Assembly: GCF_026015295.1 (NCBI RefSeq)
Contig: NZ_JAPDUW010000001.1
Coordinates: 930,001-994,000, forward strand
Origin: Segatella copri
GTDB lineage: Bacteria; Bacteroidota; Bacteroidia; Bacteroidales; Bacteroidaceae
Direction: 5' to 3'
Length of the DNA: 64,000 nt
In this document: positions 54,932 through 63,474 of the stretch, piece after piece
How the letters are laid out: each line of letters starts with the position of its first letter
How positions within the stretch are numbered: position 1 is the stretch's first letter
Notes under the pieces: model-generated
Seen by the model: only the letters and a program-made list of their open reading frames with translations
Told to the model about the DNA's origin: nothing
Databases searched by the model: none
Position numbers and translations under genes: made by a program

Positions 54932-56263
54932 ATGGATTATAATATTTTTAGCAACATCGCTCCGGCGATGCCAAAACCCAGCAAGGGTACTGAATTTGTA
55001 AAATTTGCCATCTCTCAGGCATCAAAAGACATGCAGGAAGTGCTCATTCCGATGGCAATTCCGGCATTAGCAGCTCATCTCACAGACGTAAGATTCATGT
55101 ATTCCGACAACAAATATTACGAAATGTGCGGGCAAATGGGCCATCTGATAGGTCCGTCGGGTATCGGAAAGGCACAGTTGGGTCATCTTGTAGAGGCCAT
55201 CATGAGACCTTTTAGAAAGCATGATGAGACTGAGTTCAAGAAACTGGTTGACTGGCAGCGACAGATGAAAACCAAGGGCGCCAACAAGGAAAAACCGGAG
55301 CGCCCGGACGTGAGTTTCTGGTTTCCACCTTCTGATGTTACCAATCCTGCCTTCATCCAGAACGCTATGGCTTGCGAACAGCTGGGCGGAAGAACCCAGT
55401 ACATCAATCTGCCTGAGGTGGAGATGGCCGACAGAATGTGTGGTGGGCATAAGCAGGTGAGCCAGATGGTAAGAAATATCTTCGACTGTCAGAGGGCTGG
55501 AGCCTTGCGAGCCACGGCTGATGGCGTAACGGGCAACCCTCTGCTCCGTGTGAACCTCACCTTTACCTCTACTCCCGAGGCGGCCCGACTCTTCTACAAG
55601 AAAGACCTGACCAATGGTTTCTTCGGACGCATACCTTTCGCCTACAAAGCCCGTGGCGAGCGAAGCGGAAAGATTCCGCGACAGGGAACGTACAACAAAG
55701 ATTTCCTTGAAAAGCTCGATGGCTACCTGCTGAGGCTGGACAACTGCAAAGGCAGTTTTGTGGTGAAGCCACTCAACAAGATAGCCGACAAGCTGGCAGA
55801 GGAAATGGCACGCCTTGCCGACCTTGCTGATGATGATACGCTCTGGGAACTCTCCCACCGCAGCATCTTCTCGGCATGGAAGAAGGGAGCCGTGCTGTGG
55901 ATTCTGAACGACCAGAGCTGGTCGAAATCCATCGGCGACTTCGTTGAATGGTTCTGCTACTACGATTTGTGGTCGAAGGTTAAGGTGTTCGGCGACATGT
56001 TTAAAACGGGAGATGGGCAGGAAGAGGCTCAGAGAAGCGGACCGAAAAACATGCTCGACCAGCTGGAGAATTCCTTCAACGAGCTGCAGTTGGAAACCCT
56101 GCGCCTGAGTCTGGGCAAGAATCAGGAAGGTACCAAGCATCAGCTCAACGTATGGAAGAACCGCCAGTTTATTACTTATAACAGCCAGACGAAACTCTAT
56201 ACCAAGACTGCTGAATATCTGACGGGTATACCGGCCAAGAAAAAGAAAGGGAAAGGGATATGA
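54932..56263 (+). CDS. DUF3987-like replication protein (second module)
   Basis: 443 residues. A P-loop-like GPSGIGKAQLG lies near 75; the usual GKT/S is GKA here, so nucleotide binding is uncertain. KTKGANKEKPERPD near 115, PPSDVTNPAFIQNAM near 130, LPEVEMADRMCGG near 160 and LTFTSTPEAARLFY near 210 match the C-terminal half of the protein at 18398. It lacks the BT4734 N-domain; the CHC2/TOPRIM protein that follows may supply that priming role. Its stop overlaps the next start by 4 bp (ATGA), so the two are coupled. Confidence 0.78.
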   Translation: MDYNIFSNIAPAMPKPSKGTEFVKFAISQASKDMQEVLIPMAIPALAAHLTDVRFMYSDNKYYEMCGQMGHLIGPSGIGKAQLGHLVEAIMRPFRKHDETEFKKLVDWQRQMKTKGANKEKPERPDVSFWFPPSDVTNPAFIQNAMACEQLGGRTQYINLPEVEMADRMCGGHKQVSQMVRNIFDCQRAGALRATADGVTGNPLLRVNLTFTSTPEAARLFYKKDLTNGFFGRIPFAYKARGERSGKIPRQGTYNKDFLEKLDGYLLRLDNCKGSFVVKPLNKIADKLAEEMARLADLADDDTLWELSHRSIFSAWKKGAVLWILNDQSWSKSIGDFVEWFCYYDLWSKVKVFGDMFKTGDGQEEAQRSGPKNMLDQLENSFNELQLETLRLSLGKNQEGTKHQLNVWKNRQFITYNSQTKLYTKTAEYLTGIPAKKKKGKGI

Positions 56264-57306
56264 TGGAGAAATATGAGATTCAGAAACTGCGCGAACTTCC
56301 GATAGAGAAGGTTGCGAAAGAGATGGGGATGAAGGTGGAGCACCATAAGGCGCTCTGCCCCTTCCATGACGACCACCACGCCAGCCTTACGTTCAACAAG
56401 ATCAAGAATAGCTGCAGATGCTATGTCTGCATGAGGAATTCCATCGGCACCATCGACCTGGCGATGCGATACCTGGGGAAGGATTTCCCGGCGGCTTGCC
56501 GATGGCTCGCCGAGGAACATCAGATTCAGCTGGAGGAGGATTCTTCCTCGGGCTCTTCATCCGGTGATTCTTCTTCGGGTGACAATTCGGAGAAATCTTC
56601 CTTCGATGCAAGCAGGTATGCTAGATTCTTCGAACATCCCTGGCTCAACCAGGCAGCTCGGAGATTTCTTTTCGAGGAGAGGAAGATTGACTGGAGAGTG
56701 GTGAAGTGGTGCCGACTGACTTCCTGGACGGATAAGAAGGGCATCAACTGGCTGCAGATTCCTTACTTCGATACCGAAGGGCGGCTTATAGGAATCCAGA
56801 ACAGAAATCTAGATTACACGAAGAAAAAATCTTCATCGGAAGGTGGTTCTTCTGAGGGGAATGTTTCTTCTGAAGAAAAAAGGCCGGGCGAAGAAAAGGA
56901 GCAGGATGCTCCCCGCTTCCGGTTCCCTTACGGCGCAAGATGCAGCATCTATAACCTGCCGGTTGTGAAGAGACTGAAAACGGGCGAGAGTCTGTTTATT
57001 ACGGAGGGATGTAGCGACTGCTGGGCGATGCTTTCTGCCGGACATAAGGCGATAGCCATCCCTTCTGCCACGCTTCTCAAGCCCGAGGATAAGCAGCTGC
57101 TGACGGATATCGGAAGACTGTATCAGGTGGAATTCCACATGTTTCCCGATCAGGATGTGCCGGGCGAAAGCCTCTTCATGCAACTCAGGGAGATGCTCCC
57201 CCAGCTGGTTCACCACCAGTTGCCACCGGGCTGCAAGGATTTCAGCGAATACTATCTTTTAGGGCCTGCTGCACCTTCTGGGAGCAAGGAGCCGAAGAAC
57301 AAATGA
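56260..57306 (+). CDS. CHC2 zinc-finger/TOPRIM primase-like protein
   Basis: 348 residues from 56260 (56263 is equally possible). The CHC2-type finger is CPFHDDHHASLTFN...CRCYVC (about 34-58) as in DnaG. A Ser-rich acidic linker lies near 92-115. The TOPRIM-like part has LFITEGCSDCWAMLSAGHKAIA (about 247-268, with the Glu) and FPDQDVPGESLF near 300, which holds the DxD. A second Ser/Gly/Glu-rich linker lies near 190-215. It probably makes primers for the mobile element. It follows the DUF3987 gene directly. Confidence 0.82.
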   Translation: MMEKYEIQKLRELPIEKVAKEMGMKVEHHKALCPFHDDHHASLTFNKIKNSCRCYVCMRNSIGTIDLAMRYLGKDFPAACRWLAEEHQIQLEEDSSSGSSSGDSSSGDNSEKSSFDASRYARFFEHPWLNQAARRFLFEERKIDWRVVKWCRLTSWTDKKGINWLQIPYFDTEGRLIGIQNRNLDYTKKKSSSEGGSSEGNVSSEEKRPGEEKEQDAPRFRFPYGARCSIYNLPVVKRLKTGESLFITEGCSDCWAMLSAGHKAIAIPSATLLKPEDKQLLTDIGRLYQVEFHMFPDQDVPGESLFMQLREMLPQLVHHQLPPGCKDFSEYYLLGPAAPSGSKEPKNK

Positions 57307-57322
57307 TTTAAAAATTAAGATT

Positions 57323-57544
57323 ATGGAAGATTTTATAAACCGCACGTATACGAAGAAGGAACTGGGACTGATGTACTTTCCCGAGAGTATGCCACGCACG
57401 GCCGTGAATCATCTCATGAGTTGGATTCGGCGTTGCCAGCCGCTCTGGGATGAATTGCAGGAGATGGGGTATGAAAAGACTTGCAAGTCGTTCACGCCCA
57501 AGCAGGTGAAGGCTATTATCGATAACCTCGGGGAACCGGGATAA
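57323..57544 (+). CDS. DUF4248-family protein
   Basis: 73 residues. TKKELGLMYFPESMPRTAVNHLMSWI followed by KSFTPKQVKAIIDNLGEPG is the DUF4248 pattern, a small helix-turn-helix-like family in Bacteroidales accessory loci. It is 17 bp after the primase-like gene. It may be a DNA-binding regulator or replication accessory; function unproven. Confidence 0.8.
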   Translation: MEDFINRTYTKKELGLMYFPESMPRTAVNHLMSWIRRCQPLWDELQEMGYEKTCKSFTPKQVKAIIDNLGEPG

Positions 57545-57554
57545 AATGTTCCGC

Positions 57555-57611
57555 TATCGCATGGTATCGCATGTTATCGCACACCTGATAAATCGGGATT
57601 TCGTATCTTTG
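57555..57611 (+). promoter_or_regulatory. Three TATCGCA repeats in front of a promoter
   Basis: TATCGCA occurs at 57555, 57565 and 57575, exactly 10 bp apart (one DNA turn), followed by a -7 box TATCTTTG (57604-57611). The -33 position, 20 nt before the -7 box, lacks TTTG. The repeats therefore look like binding sites for an activator or repressor controlling the genes downstream. They might also be iterons. Confidence 0.6.
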
Positions 57612-57897
57612 CATCGTGATTCAGAAAGCGCGCAAAATCACTTGCCCAGTTGGAGAAAAATATCTCCCTAATTGGGGAAATAAAAAAGGCCTGAAGAAGA
57701 GAACGAGGAAGCACAGGAAAACAAGACAACAGCCACGATTCTCTCACGGCAAGGCTTTTCAGAAAACAAGAGTAATGAAACCAAGACTCCAAGCCTCGAA
57801 ACGAGTCGTTTCGCAAAGTACTTCTTCTAAGAGAAATCTGAGGAAAGAGGAAAAAACGAAACTTAGCAGGGGGCAGAAAAAAATCATGAACCAGAAC

Positions 57898-58074
57898 ATG
57901 AAGGCATTCATCCGGTATCTCATCGTGGCGATTTGCTCAGCCATCGTCACCTTCCTATCCAGCTCCTGCACGGCAGGACTCGTAATCGGAAAGAACCAGC
58001 GGCAACATCAGGAGAACAACATCTCCACCAAAGTAGATTCTACCTACTGCGTGCCAACCATCACCATCAGGTAG
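57898..58074 (+). CDS. Small lipoprotein-like peptide, 58 residues
   Basis: MKAFIRYLIVAICSAIVTFL followed by SSSCTAGLVIGKNQRQ: a signal sequence with a lipobox-like SSSC. A start four codons earlier (57886) is also possible; the longer basic extension back to 57616 looks non-coding. Small peptides of this type (some called smalltalk proteins) sit beside HU-like genes in Bacteroidales, as here. The 286-nt leader from the promoter at 57604 is unusually long. Confidence 0.55.
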   Translation: MKAFIRYLIVAICSAIVTFLSSSCTAGLVIGKNQRQHQENNISTKVDSTYCVPTITIR

Positions 58075-58117
58075 TTTTAGAGTTGATAGTTTATAACAAT
58101 TTAAAATTCAAAAGATT

Positions 58118-58669
58118 ATGGCAATTAATTTGAAAGCAAAGGAGACCCTTATCCAAGTAGGCGAAATGAAGGGTCAGTACAGATTCATCCTCGGTACCGA
58201 ACTTTACAACAAGCTCTCAGAGAGCAAGGTTATCAAGGAGGCTGCTATCAGAAGCGGCGTTAGCGTGGGCGTGATGCAGGTTTGCTGGGATGCAGCAGGC
58301 GAGGTTATCAAGGCGTGGTGTACCGAAGGCCATTCCGTAGCCGTTCCGGGATTGGGAACCATGCGATTCGGCGTAAGAGCCAAGAGTGTGCCTACCGTAG
58401 GCGAAGTGGCTACCAGTCTGATTACCAACCGCCGTGTTATCTTCACCCCAAGCGTTGACATCAAGCGCGAGCTGCAGGAAACCTCCATCCAGATTACCTG
58501 TTACGACCGCAACGGCAAGGTGGTGAAAAACGTTACTTCCGACGATAAGGGCGATGTGGAAGACCCAGACAATAACCCAGGTGGCGGCGGTTCGGATAAC
58601 ACCCCGGGCGGCGGAAATACCGAAGGCGGCGGAACCACCGGCGGTAATGAGGGAGACGGCTTGGAGTAA
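58118..58669 (+). CDS. HU-family (HU-HIG) DNA-binding protein
   Basis: 183 residues. The first ~125 residues carry the HU-like fold: helices 1-2 near 15-75 (VIKEAAIRSGVSVGVMQVCWDAAGEVIKAWC), then VAVPGLGTMRFGVRAK and NRRVIFTPSVDIKREL. The C-terminal ~40 residues are a flexible Gly/Asn/Glu tail with PGGGGSDN and GGGNTEGGG repeats. It probably binds DNA in the accessory element. A strong terminator follows, and the block ends here. Confidence 0.88.
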   Translation: MAINLKAKETLIQVGEMKGQYRFILGTELYNKLSESKVIKEAAIRSGVSVGVMQVCWDAAGEVIKAWCTEGHSVAVPGLGTMRFGVRAKSVPTVGEVATSLITNRRVIFTPSVDIKRELQETSIQITCYDRNGKVVKNVTSDDKGDVEDPDNNPGGGGSDNTPGGGNTEGGGTTGGNEGDGLE

Positions 58670-58675
58670 GAAAAG

Positions 58676-58713
58676 AGCCCCTGATGCAAGGAAACGAGCA
58701 TCAGGGGCTTTTA
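58676..58713 (+). terminator. Terminator after the HU-like gene
   Basis: AGCCCCTGATGC (58676-58687) pairs with GCATCAGGGGCT (58698-58709), followed by TTTTA. It also covers the end of the convergent gene (stop at 58716). Confidence 0.85.
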
Positions 58714-58715
58714 TC

Positions 58716-59303
58716 TTACTCCATTACATAGAGGATGGATGTATAGAGCTGCATCACGAGAATGTAGAAAAGAAAGCAGGGCGAAAGGAGGCGGATGCCT
58801 TGATTCATCGCATCATAAACCTGACTGATGCCCTTGATGCTCTCGCTCATGATGCCGTAACTCATGCTCATCACCATGACCGAGAAACAGATGTACGGAA
58901 TGAGACTATGCGTGAACGGACCCGGAAAGAGGGTTCCTACGGCATTCAGCAGAATGGCATGGGGCAAGAGGGTGAGCGCCAGCATGATACCTGCAGAGAT
59001 GCACAACTCGATGAGCATCAGGCGCAAGGCTGTGCGCTGGCGATACTGGGTATGGTCGAAATGGAGCACCCTACTCTGCTTTACCACCCCGATGGTGATG
59101 CTGATGAGCACCAGCCAGACGAGCCATACAGAGATGAGATGGTCTACAAAATGGCCCGTAAACCAGCGGATGCCCTCGGGGCTGGTTAGAGAATGGGTGA
59201 ACGACTCGGGCATCGCAGCTGTAAGCAGCCACGAAACCAGAATCACCACTACTTCGGCTATTCCCAACGATAATGCCAGATAGGCCAATACTTTCTTATA
59301 CAT
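58716..59303 (-). CDS. Membrane protein resembling a short AbgT-type protein
   Basis: 195 residues with about five hydrophobic segments. SLTSPEGIRWFTGHFVDHLISVWLVWLVLISI (about 38-70) and GIMSESIKGISQVYDAMNQGIRLL (about 150-173) recall the short AbgT-family proteins of Bacteroidetes, which have roughly half the helices of true p-aminobenzoyl-glutamate transporters. Transport function is uncertain. It reads on the same strand as the response regulator and kinase, 27 bp after the regulator stop. Confidence 0.6.
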   Translation of the reverse strand: MYKKVLAYLALSLGIAEVVVILVSWLLTAAMPESFTHSLTSPEGIRWFTGHFVDHLISVWLVWLVLISITIGVVKQSRVLHFDHTQYRQRTALRLMLIELCISAGIMLALTLLPHAILLNAVGTLFPGPFTHSLIPYICFSVMVMSMSYGIMSESIKGISQVYDAMNQGIRLLSPCFLFYILVMQLYTSILYVME

Positions 59304-59330
59304 TCTTTAAAAAGCGCTTATTGAAACGGG

Positions 59331-60056
59331 TTATTCTTCATCTGCCTGCAGATGGTCGATATCGAGGATGCGGAGCTCGCAGGCTTTTACCACCAGGCGG
59401 GTGGCGTTGATGCCCATGCCGTGGTTGCCGTCAGGGAAGAGTTTCTGAACCAGTTCTGCCTGTCGCTTCTCCAGACTCTTTACGCCGAAAGGCATTCCGC
59501 GCAGGTTGGTTATCTGCTCCTTGGTATAGCCTAGCGCAAGATGGCGCAGGAAACGCTCGTCATACTCATCAATCTCATAATTCACCAGAGCCTCCTGACG
59601 CATCAGCTGACTGTTTACGCTCCGCTTGAAACGGTCTACTATCTTCTGAAGGATAGGCTGGTTGAACACCAGTTTCTTACCTCTCATGCAGCTCGCTACA
59701 TCGCCACGCGTAAGGAGTTCGCCACTCTTCAGAATGATGCCGTCGCAGCCCGCATCGAGCACATCTACCCAGAGTTTTTCGTTCAGAATTTCTCCTGTAA
59801 AGATGAGCACCTTCACGTCAGGATACTTCTCCTTGGTCTGGCGGCAGATTTCTACGCCTACCGTGGTGGAACCGCCCAGTCCGAGGTCGAGCAGAACCAG
59901 ATCAGGCAACTGCTGCTTGATGAGTTTCCAATAGGCTATTTCGCTCTCGGCAGTACCAATGATTTCAGCCTCTGGAATATCATTCTTGAAGATACCCTCT
60001 GTGCCCTTCAGTTCCAGGGGCACGTCTTCTACTATGATGACTTTAAAATTTTCCAT
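59331..60056 (-). CDS. Response regulator
   Basis: 241 residues. The receiver domain (about 1-125) has the acidic pair ED at 10-11, the phosphorylated D57 in LPDLVLLDLGLGG, T86 in VLIFTGE, and K110 in GIILKSG. The C-terminal part (about 160-225) has YDERFLRHLALGYTKEQITNLRG, a LuxR-like helix-turn-helix. It probably pairs with the kinase gene at 60077, which lies 20 bp upstream in transcription. Confidence 0.88.
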   Translation of the reverse strand: MENFKVIIVEDVPLELKGTEGIFKNDIPEAEIIGTAESEIAYWKLIKQQLPDLVLLDLGLGGSTTVGVEICRQTKEKYPDVKVLIFTGEILNEKLWVDVLDAGCDGIILKSGELLTRGDVASCMRGKKLVFNQPILQKIVDRFKRSVNSQLMRQEALVNYEIDEYDERFLRHLALGYTKEQITNLRGMPFGVKSLEKRQAELVQKLFPDGNHGMGINATRLVVKACELRILDIDHLQADEE

Positions 60057-60076
60057 TTTCTGATATTTTTATTTTC

Positions 60077-63000
60077 TTATGATTTTAAACTTTTCCATTT
60101 GATGCGTGCCGGCAGCACGGCCTCTATCCTGAGGCAACCCTTATCGCCCTGGCAAGCCTTGATGCCGCAGCCGCGCAGATTGGTAATCTCGCCCAGTTCC
60201 CTCACAATCTGCCGGCACAGGAGATAGCGCAAATCGCCCGTCAGAGGGGTGAAGAGCTGGGCATGGAGCGCAGCATCATAGACCACATCCTGCTGGTCAA
60301 TCCAATATCTCACGTAGGCAGAACCCGGAATCTCAGCCACTCCGGTATGGTAATCCTTGGAATTGCCGCGCATCAGAGAAACAAGATAGCGGTTCAGGAA
60401 ATCATCTGCCTTGATGTTGCCTTCTACCTGCTCCATCGCCTGGGCGCTGAGCAGAGAATAGAGCGATTTATAATAAGCTACCAGTTCCTTGAGCGAATCA
60501 ACATCATCGGGCTGCGAATCGATAAGCTGGCGGATGCGCGACGGATAATACATCGTTTCGTGCTTGAGCGTAGACAGACAGTTGTCGAGCACGGAATTGG
60601 AGATATGAAGCTTATCATTCTCATATTCAGCCCTATGCAGCTCATCAGTCATCAGCTCCAGTTTCAGGGATTCCTGCTCTGCCTCGTCAGTACGCTTAGC
60701 CTTGGTCTGCTCAATCATGGCAAACCGGTAGCTCAGCACGTGGCGGTAATAGAGCAGATAATAAGCCAGCGGCAACTGCAGCAGCAACAGGATGAGCAGC
60801 ACCACGGCCACGGTCTTGGAGTTCTCGCTCTGCTGCATGGTGTGCACGTAATTATCGAGCGTATTATCGGCACTTATCTCGCGGAACAGCTGGGTATAAA
60901 CCTTGTTGTTGCTCTGGTAGAGCGACCATTGGTGCAACGCCAGGGCAGCCACGGCACACTCGTTTCTCAGGTCCAGGATGACGTGATAATTGGTTGGCAG
61001 TCCGGAGCGTATCCAGGAGAGTTCTGCCGCCATTCCCACCTCCGGATGAGCCACCATGAGATACTTGCCGTCGGGATATTTCGACAGATAGAACGCGTTG
61101 AGATAATGGCGCGAAGAATCGGCAAAAGCCAGGGTACGCTGGTAGGTACGGTTGATATTGCTGAAGTAGGCACTATCTGCAAAATCGTCGGCACGCTGGA
61201 GATTGGCATCTACGTTCGTCTTGTGATGATTGTGGCGCTGGCGGATGTCGTTGGTTTTCTTTGCCTCACAAGGCTGGACCGAAGTCGACAGCAGCACGAA
61301 GAGCATGATGAAGATGCCCAGCAGCTGATGGGTTCGGCGGGCGATGCCTTTAGGCAGACGGAAACTGAAGCGGCTCCCCTCGCCCAACTTGCTTTCTGCC
61401 TTGATCTGGCAGCCGGCAAAGAGCGAACTCAACTTCTTATATTTCTCGATGATGCCCTTGCAGTTGAGCAGTCCGAAGCCGTGACCGCCCGTATAGGTCC
61501 GGTCGAAGACATGCGCCAGCTGCTCCTCGTCCATACCCTTTCCGGTATCAGAGATGCTGATTTCCACGAAGTCAGAAACCTTGGCGCTAATGGTTACCTT
61601 TCCGCCTTCGGGTGTAAACTTGCGGGCATTATCGGCTATGGTATTGATCATGAAGAGCGTAAGGATGCGGTCGGCCTTGACCACGGCATCTGTAGGTTCT
61701 ACATCGAGTTTCACGCCCTGCATCTGGAAGCTCATCTTTCCCTTGCTTACAATATCGAAAAGCTGCTGGAGCGGGAAACTTTCGATACGCAGGTTGAGTG
61801 AGCCCTGGCGCATCTGAATCCACTCCGTAAGCACGTTGTTATATTGGTTAATCTTATCCGTGAGTTCGGCGATATACTGGTAACGTTCCTGCCGCACCCC
61901 ATCGCTTTCGCCCCCTTCGGAAAGTCGGTTTACCTCGTGAATCATGCGGTCGATGAAAGGCGTAATGCTATTTACGAGCGAAATCTTAGCCCGTTGTTCC
62001 AGATTGCGTTTCTTGTTTTCTTCGATATGCAGTCGGGTTACGTTCAGTTCATCCTGAACCTCCTCCTGCTTATCTTTTAATTCGTTGATTTTCTTAGTGT
62101 TATTCTCGCTCCACTCACGCAAAGGTGCAAGCAGTTCATCCATCGACTGGTTCTTCATCTTCTTGCGCTTCATGTGATCGAAAACGTAGAGCAGAACCAC
62201 CACGAGCACAATCATCGCCACCACGGCAGCAATCATCAGGTTGAGCTGCTGGGCGTTTTCGTCGAGCGCCGCGGCACGTGCTTCAAGCTGGCGATCCTGA
62301 CGCGAACGGTCCTGCAAATCCAGATAGATATTGCGGTTGTAATCGCTCTGCTGCTTATCATCTATAGCCGAATAAACCAGGCAGAGTCTTTCACGTATCG
62401 ACGCTACGAGGTCGGGTGCCTGCTCTATCGCCTTGTTGTCGTTCAGGGCATGATTCAGGCAGTCGAGCGCCGAAGAATAATCATGGATATCCCAGAAACA
62501 TTCAGCCAGCGTACGGTTGGCTCCGGCAGTCTGATAAACATCTCCGTAGCTCGAAAAGAGGTTGAGGGCACGCTGGGCAAAGTTGCCTGCCAGCAGATTG
62601 TTTGGCATCTGCTCGATGTTGAGATACTGGAAGGCAGGCAGGTTGTTGCGTATGAGGAAATCGCTCACCTCTCCTTTTCTGAGGTGCTCGCTTATAGACT
62701 GCAGGGCGTTAGCCTGCCAGTAAGGATAAGGATGGGCAGGGTCGCTAGCCAGCATGTAGCAGCTGATCAGCCGGTCGAATTCCGCCTGATTGATTTCGTT
62801 TTCGGTTCCCTTGACGATAGCTCCGCCCGAACCTATATTATAAAGATAGTTGAGATATTGTGCCGAATCCTGTTCCAACTCATCTGGGTCCAGACGGTTA
62901 AGCTCCTGAAGCATCGGCTCGTCTAAGCCCACATAATAAAAATAGGTGGCGGCAACAATACTGAATTCAGATTTCGCATAAATCACGCGTTTGCTTTCCC

Positions 63001-63451
63001 TCGGGGGCATGGAATTCACCTCTTCGCGAATTCTGCGCAAACGCCTCATCGCTTTTTCGCGATAAGCATAAAAATCTTTGTTGTGCGATTCTCTCTGGCA
63101 GAGTCGCATGTTCTGAACATCGGCAATAGCGAGTTCTATTTGATTATCGCTCTCCTCTTCAACTTTCCTCAGCCATCCCTTGGCACCCTTGTAATCCATC
63201 TTGGCTATACAGACGAAGGCAAGGTTGTTATAGGCTTCGGCACGGCCTGAGGAATAATCTTCTGAAAGCTTCAAAGCCCTCTCAGCCAGCACTTTAGTAG
63301 AATCAAGATTGCGATAATGATAAGCATAGGATTGCTCGTTCAGCTCATCTACCCTAGCCTTATTCGCAGGAGAACAAGCTGAAAGAAAAAGTGTCGCCAC
63401 CACCAGAACTGATGATGGCGACATGGAAAAAAAGGATGCTGAAATTTGCAT
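60077..63451 (-). CDS. Large sensor histidine kinase with extra C-terminal region
   Basis: 1124 residues. A signal peptide or lipoprotein signal (VLVVATLFLSACSP), then a helical TPR-like sensor part (about 30-395) and a membrane helix (about 405-425, AAVVAMIVLVVVLLYVF). A coiled coil and a kinase core follow: a likely phosphoacceptor His in RMIHEVNRL near 510, N-box NTIADNARKF near 605, DTGKGM near 640 and GHGFGLLNCKGIIEKYKK near 655. After ATP binding there is a second membrane helix (LLGIFIMLFVLLS) and about 400 more residues with another helix (VAVVLLILLLLQLPLAYYLL). This matches proteins carrying DUF5112/DUF5113 in Bacteroidetes, from memory. The signal is unknown. Confidence 0.85.
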   Translation of the reverse strand: MQISASFFSMSPSSVLVVATLFLSACSPANKARVDELNEQSYAYHYRNLDSTKVLAERALKLSEDYSSGRAEAYNNLAFVCIAKMDYKGAKGWLRKVEEESDNQIELAIADVQNMRLCQRESHNKDFYAYREKAMRRLRRIREEVNSMPPRESKRVIYAKSEFSIVAATYFYYVGLDEPMLQELNRLDPDELEQDSAQYLNYLYNIGSGGAIVKGTENEINQAEFDRLISCYMLASDPAHPYPYWQANALQSISEHLRKGEVSDFLIRNNLPAFQYLNIEQMPNNLLAGNFAQRALNLFSSYGDVYQTAGANRTLAECFWDIHDYSSALDCLNHALNDNKAIEQAPDLVASIRERLCLVYSAIDDKQQSDYNRNIYLDLQDRSRQDRQLEARAAALDENAQQLNLMIAAVVAMIVLVVVLLYVFDHMKRKKMKNQSMDELLAPLREWSENNTKKINELKDKQEEVQDELNVTRLHIEENKKRNLEQRAKISLVNSITPFIDRMIHEVNRLSEGGESDGVRQERYQYIAELTDKINQYNNVLTEWIQMRQGSLNLRIESFPLQQLFDIVSKGKMSFQMQGVKLDVEPTDAVVKADRILTLFMINTIADNARKFTPEGGKVTISAKVSDFVEISISDTGKGMDEEQLAHVFDRTYTGGHGFGLLNCKGIIEKYKKLSSLFAGCQIKAESKLGEGSRFSFRLPKGIARRTHQLLGIFIMLFVLLSTSVQPCEAKKTNDIRQRHNHHKTNVDANLQRADDFADSAYFSNINRTYQRTLAFADSSRHYLNAFYLSKYPDGKYLMVAHPEVGMAAELSWIRSGLPTNYHVILDLRNECAVAALALHQWSLYQSNNKVYTQLFREISADNTLDNYVHTMQQSENSKTVAVVLLILLLLQLPLAYYLLYYRHVLSYRFAMIEQTKAKRTDEAEQESLKLELMTDELHRAEYENDKLHISNSVLDNCLSTLKHETMYYPSRIRQLIDSQPDDVDSLKELVAYYKSLYSLLSAQAMEQVEGNIKADDFLNRYLVSLMRGNSKDYHTGVAEIPGSAYVRYWIDQQDVVYDAALHAQLFTPLTGDLRYLLCRQIVRELGEITNLRGCGIKACQGDKGCLRIEAVLPARIKWKSLKS

Positions 63452-63474
63452 CTAAATGAAAAATAGTCTCTAAA

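Noticed and set aside
57616..57885. Basic 90-codon extension before the small lipoprotein
   Set aside because: Lys/Arg-rich low-complexity reading with no homology; it would hide the signal sequence starting at 57898.
60263..61801. 512-codon frame opposite the histidine kinase
   Set aside because: The kinase motifs are on the minus strand; the antisense frame is a by-product of GC-rich codon use.
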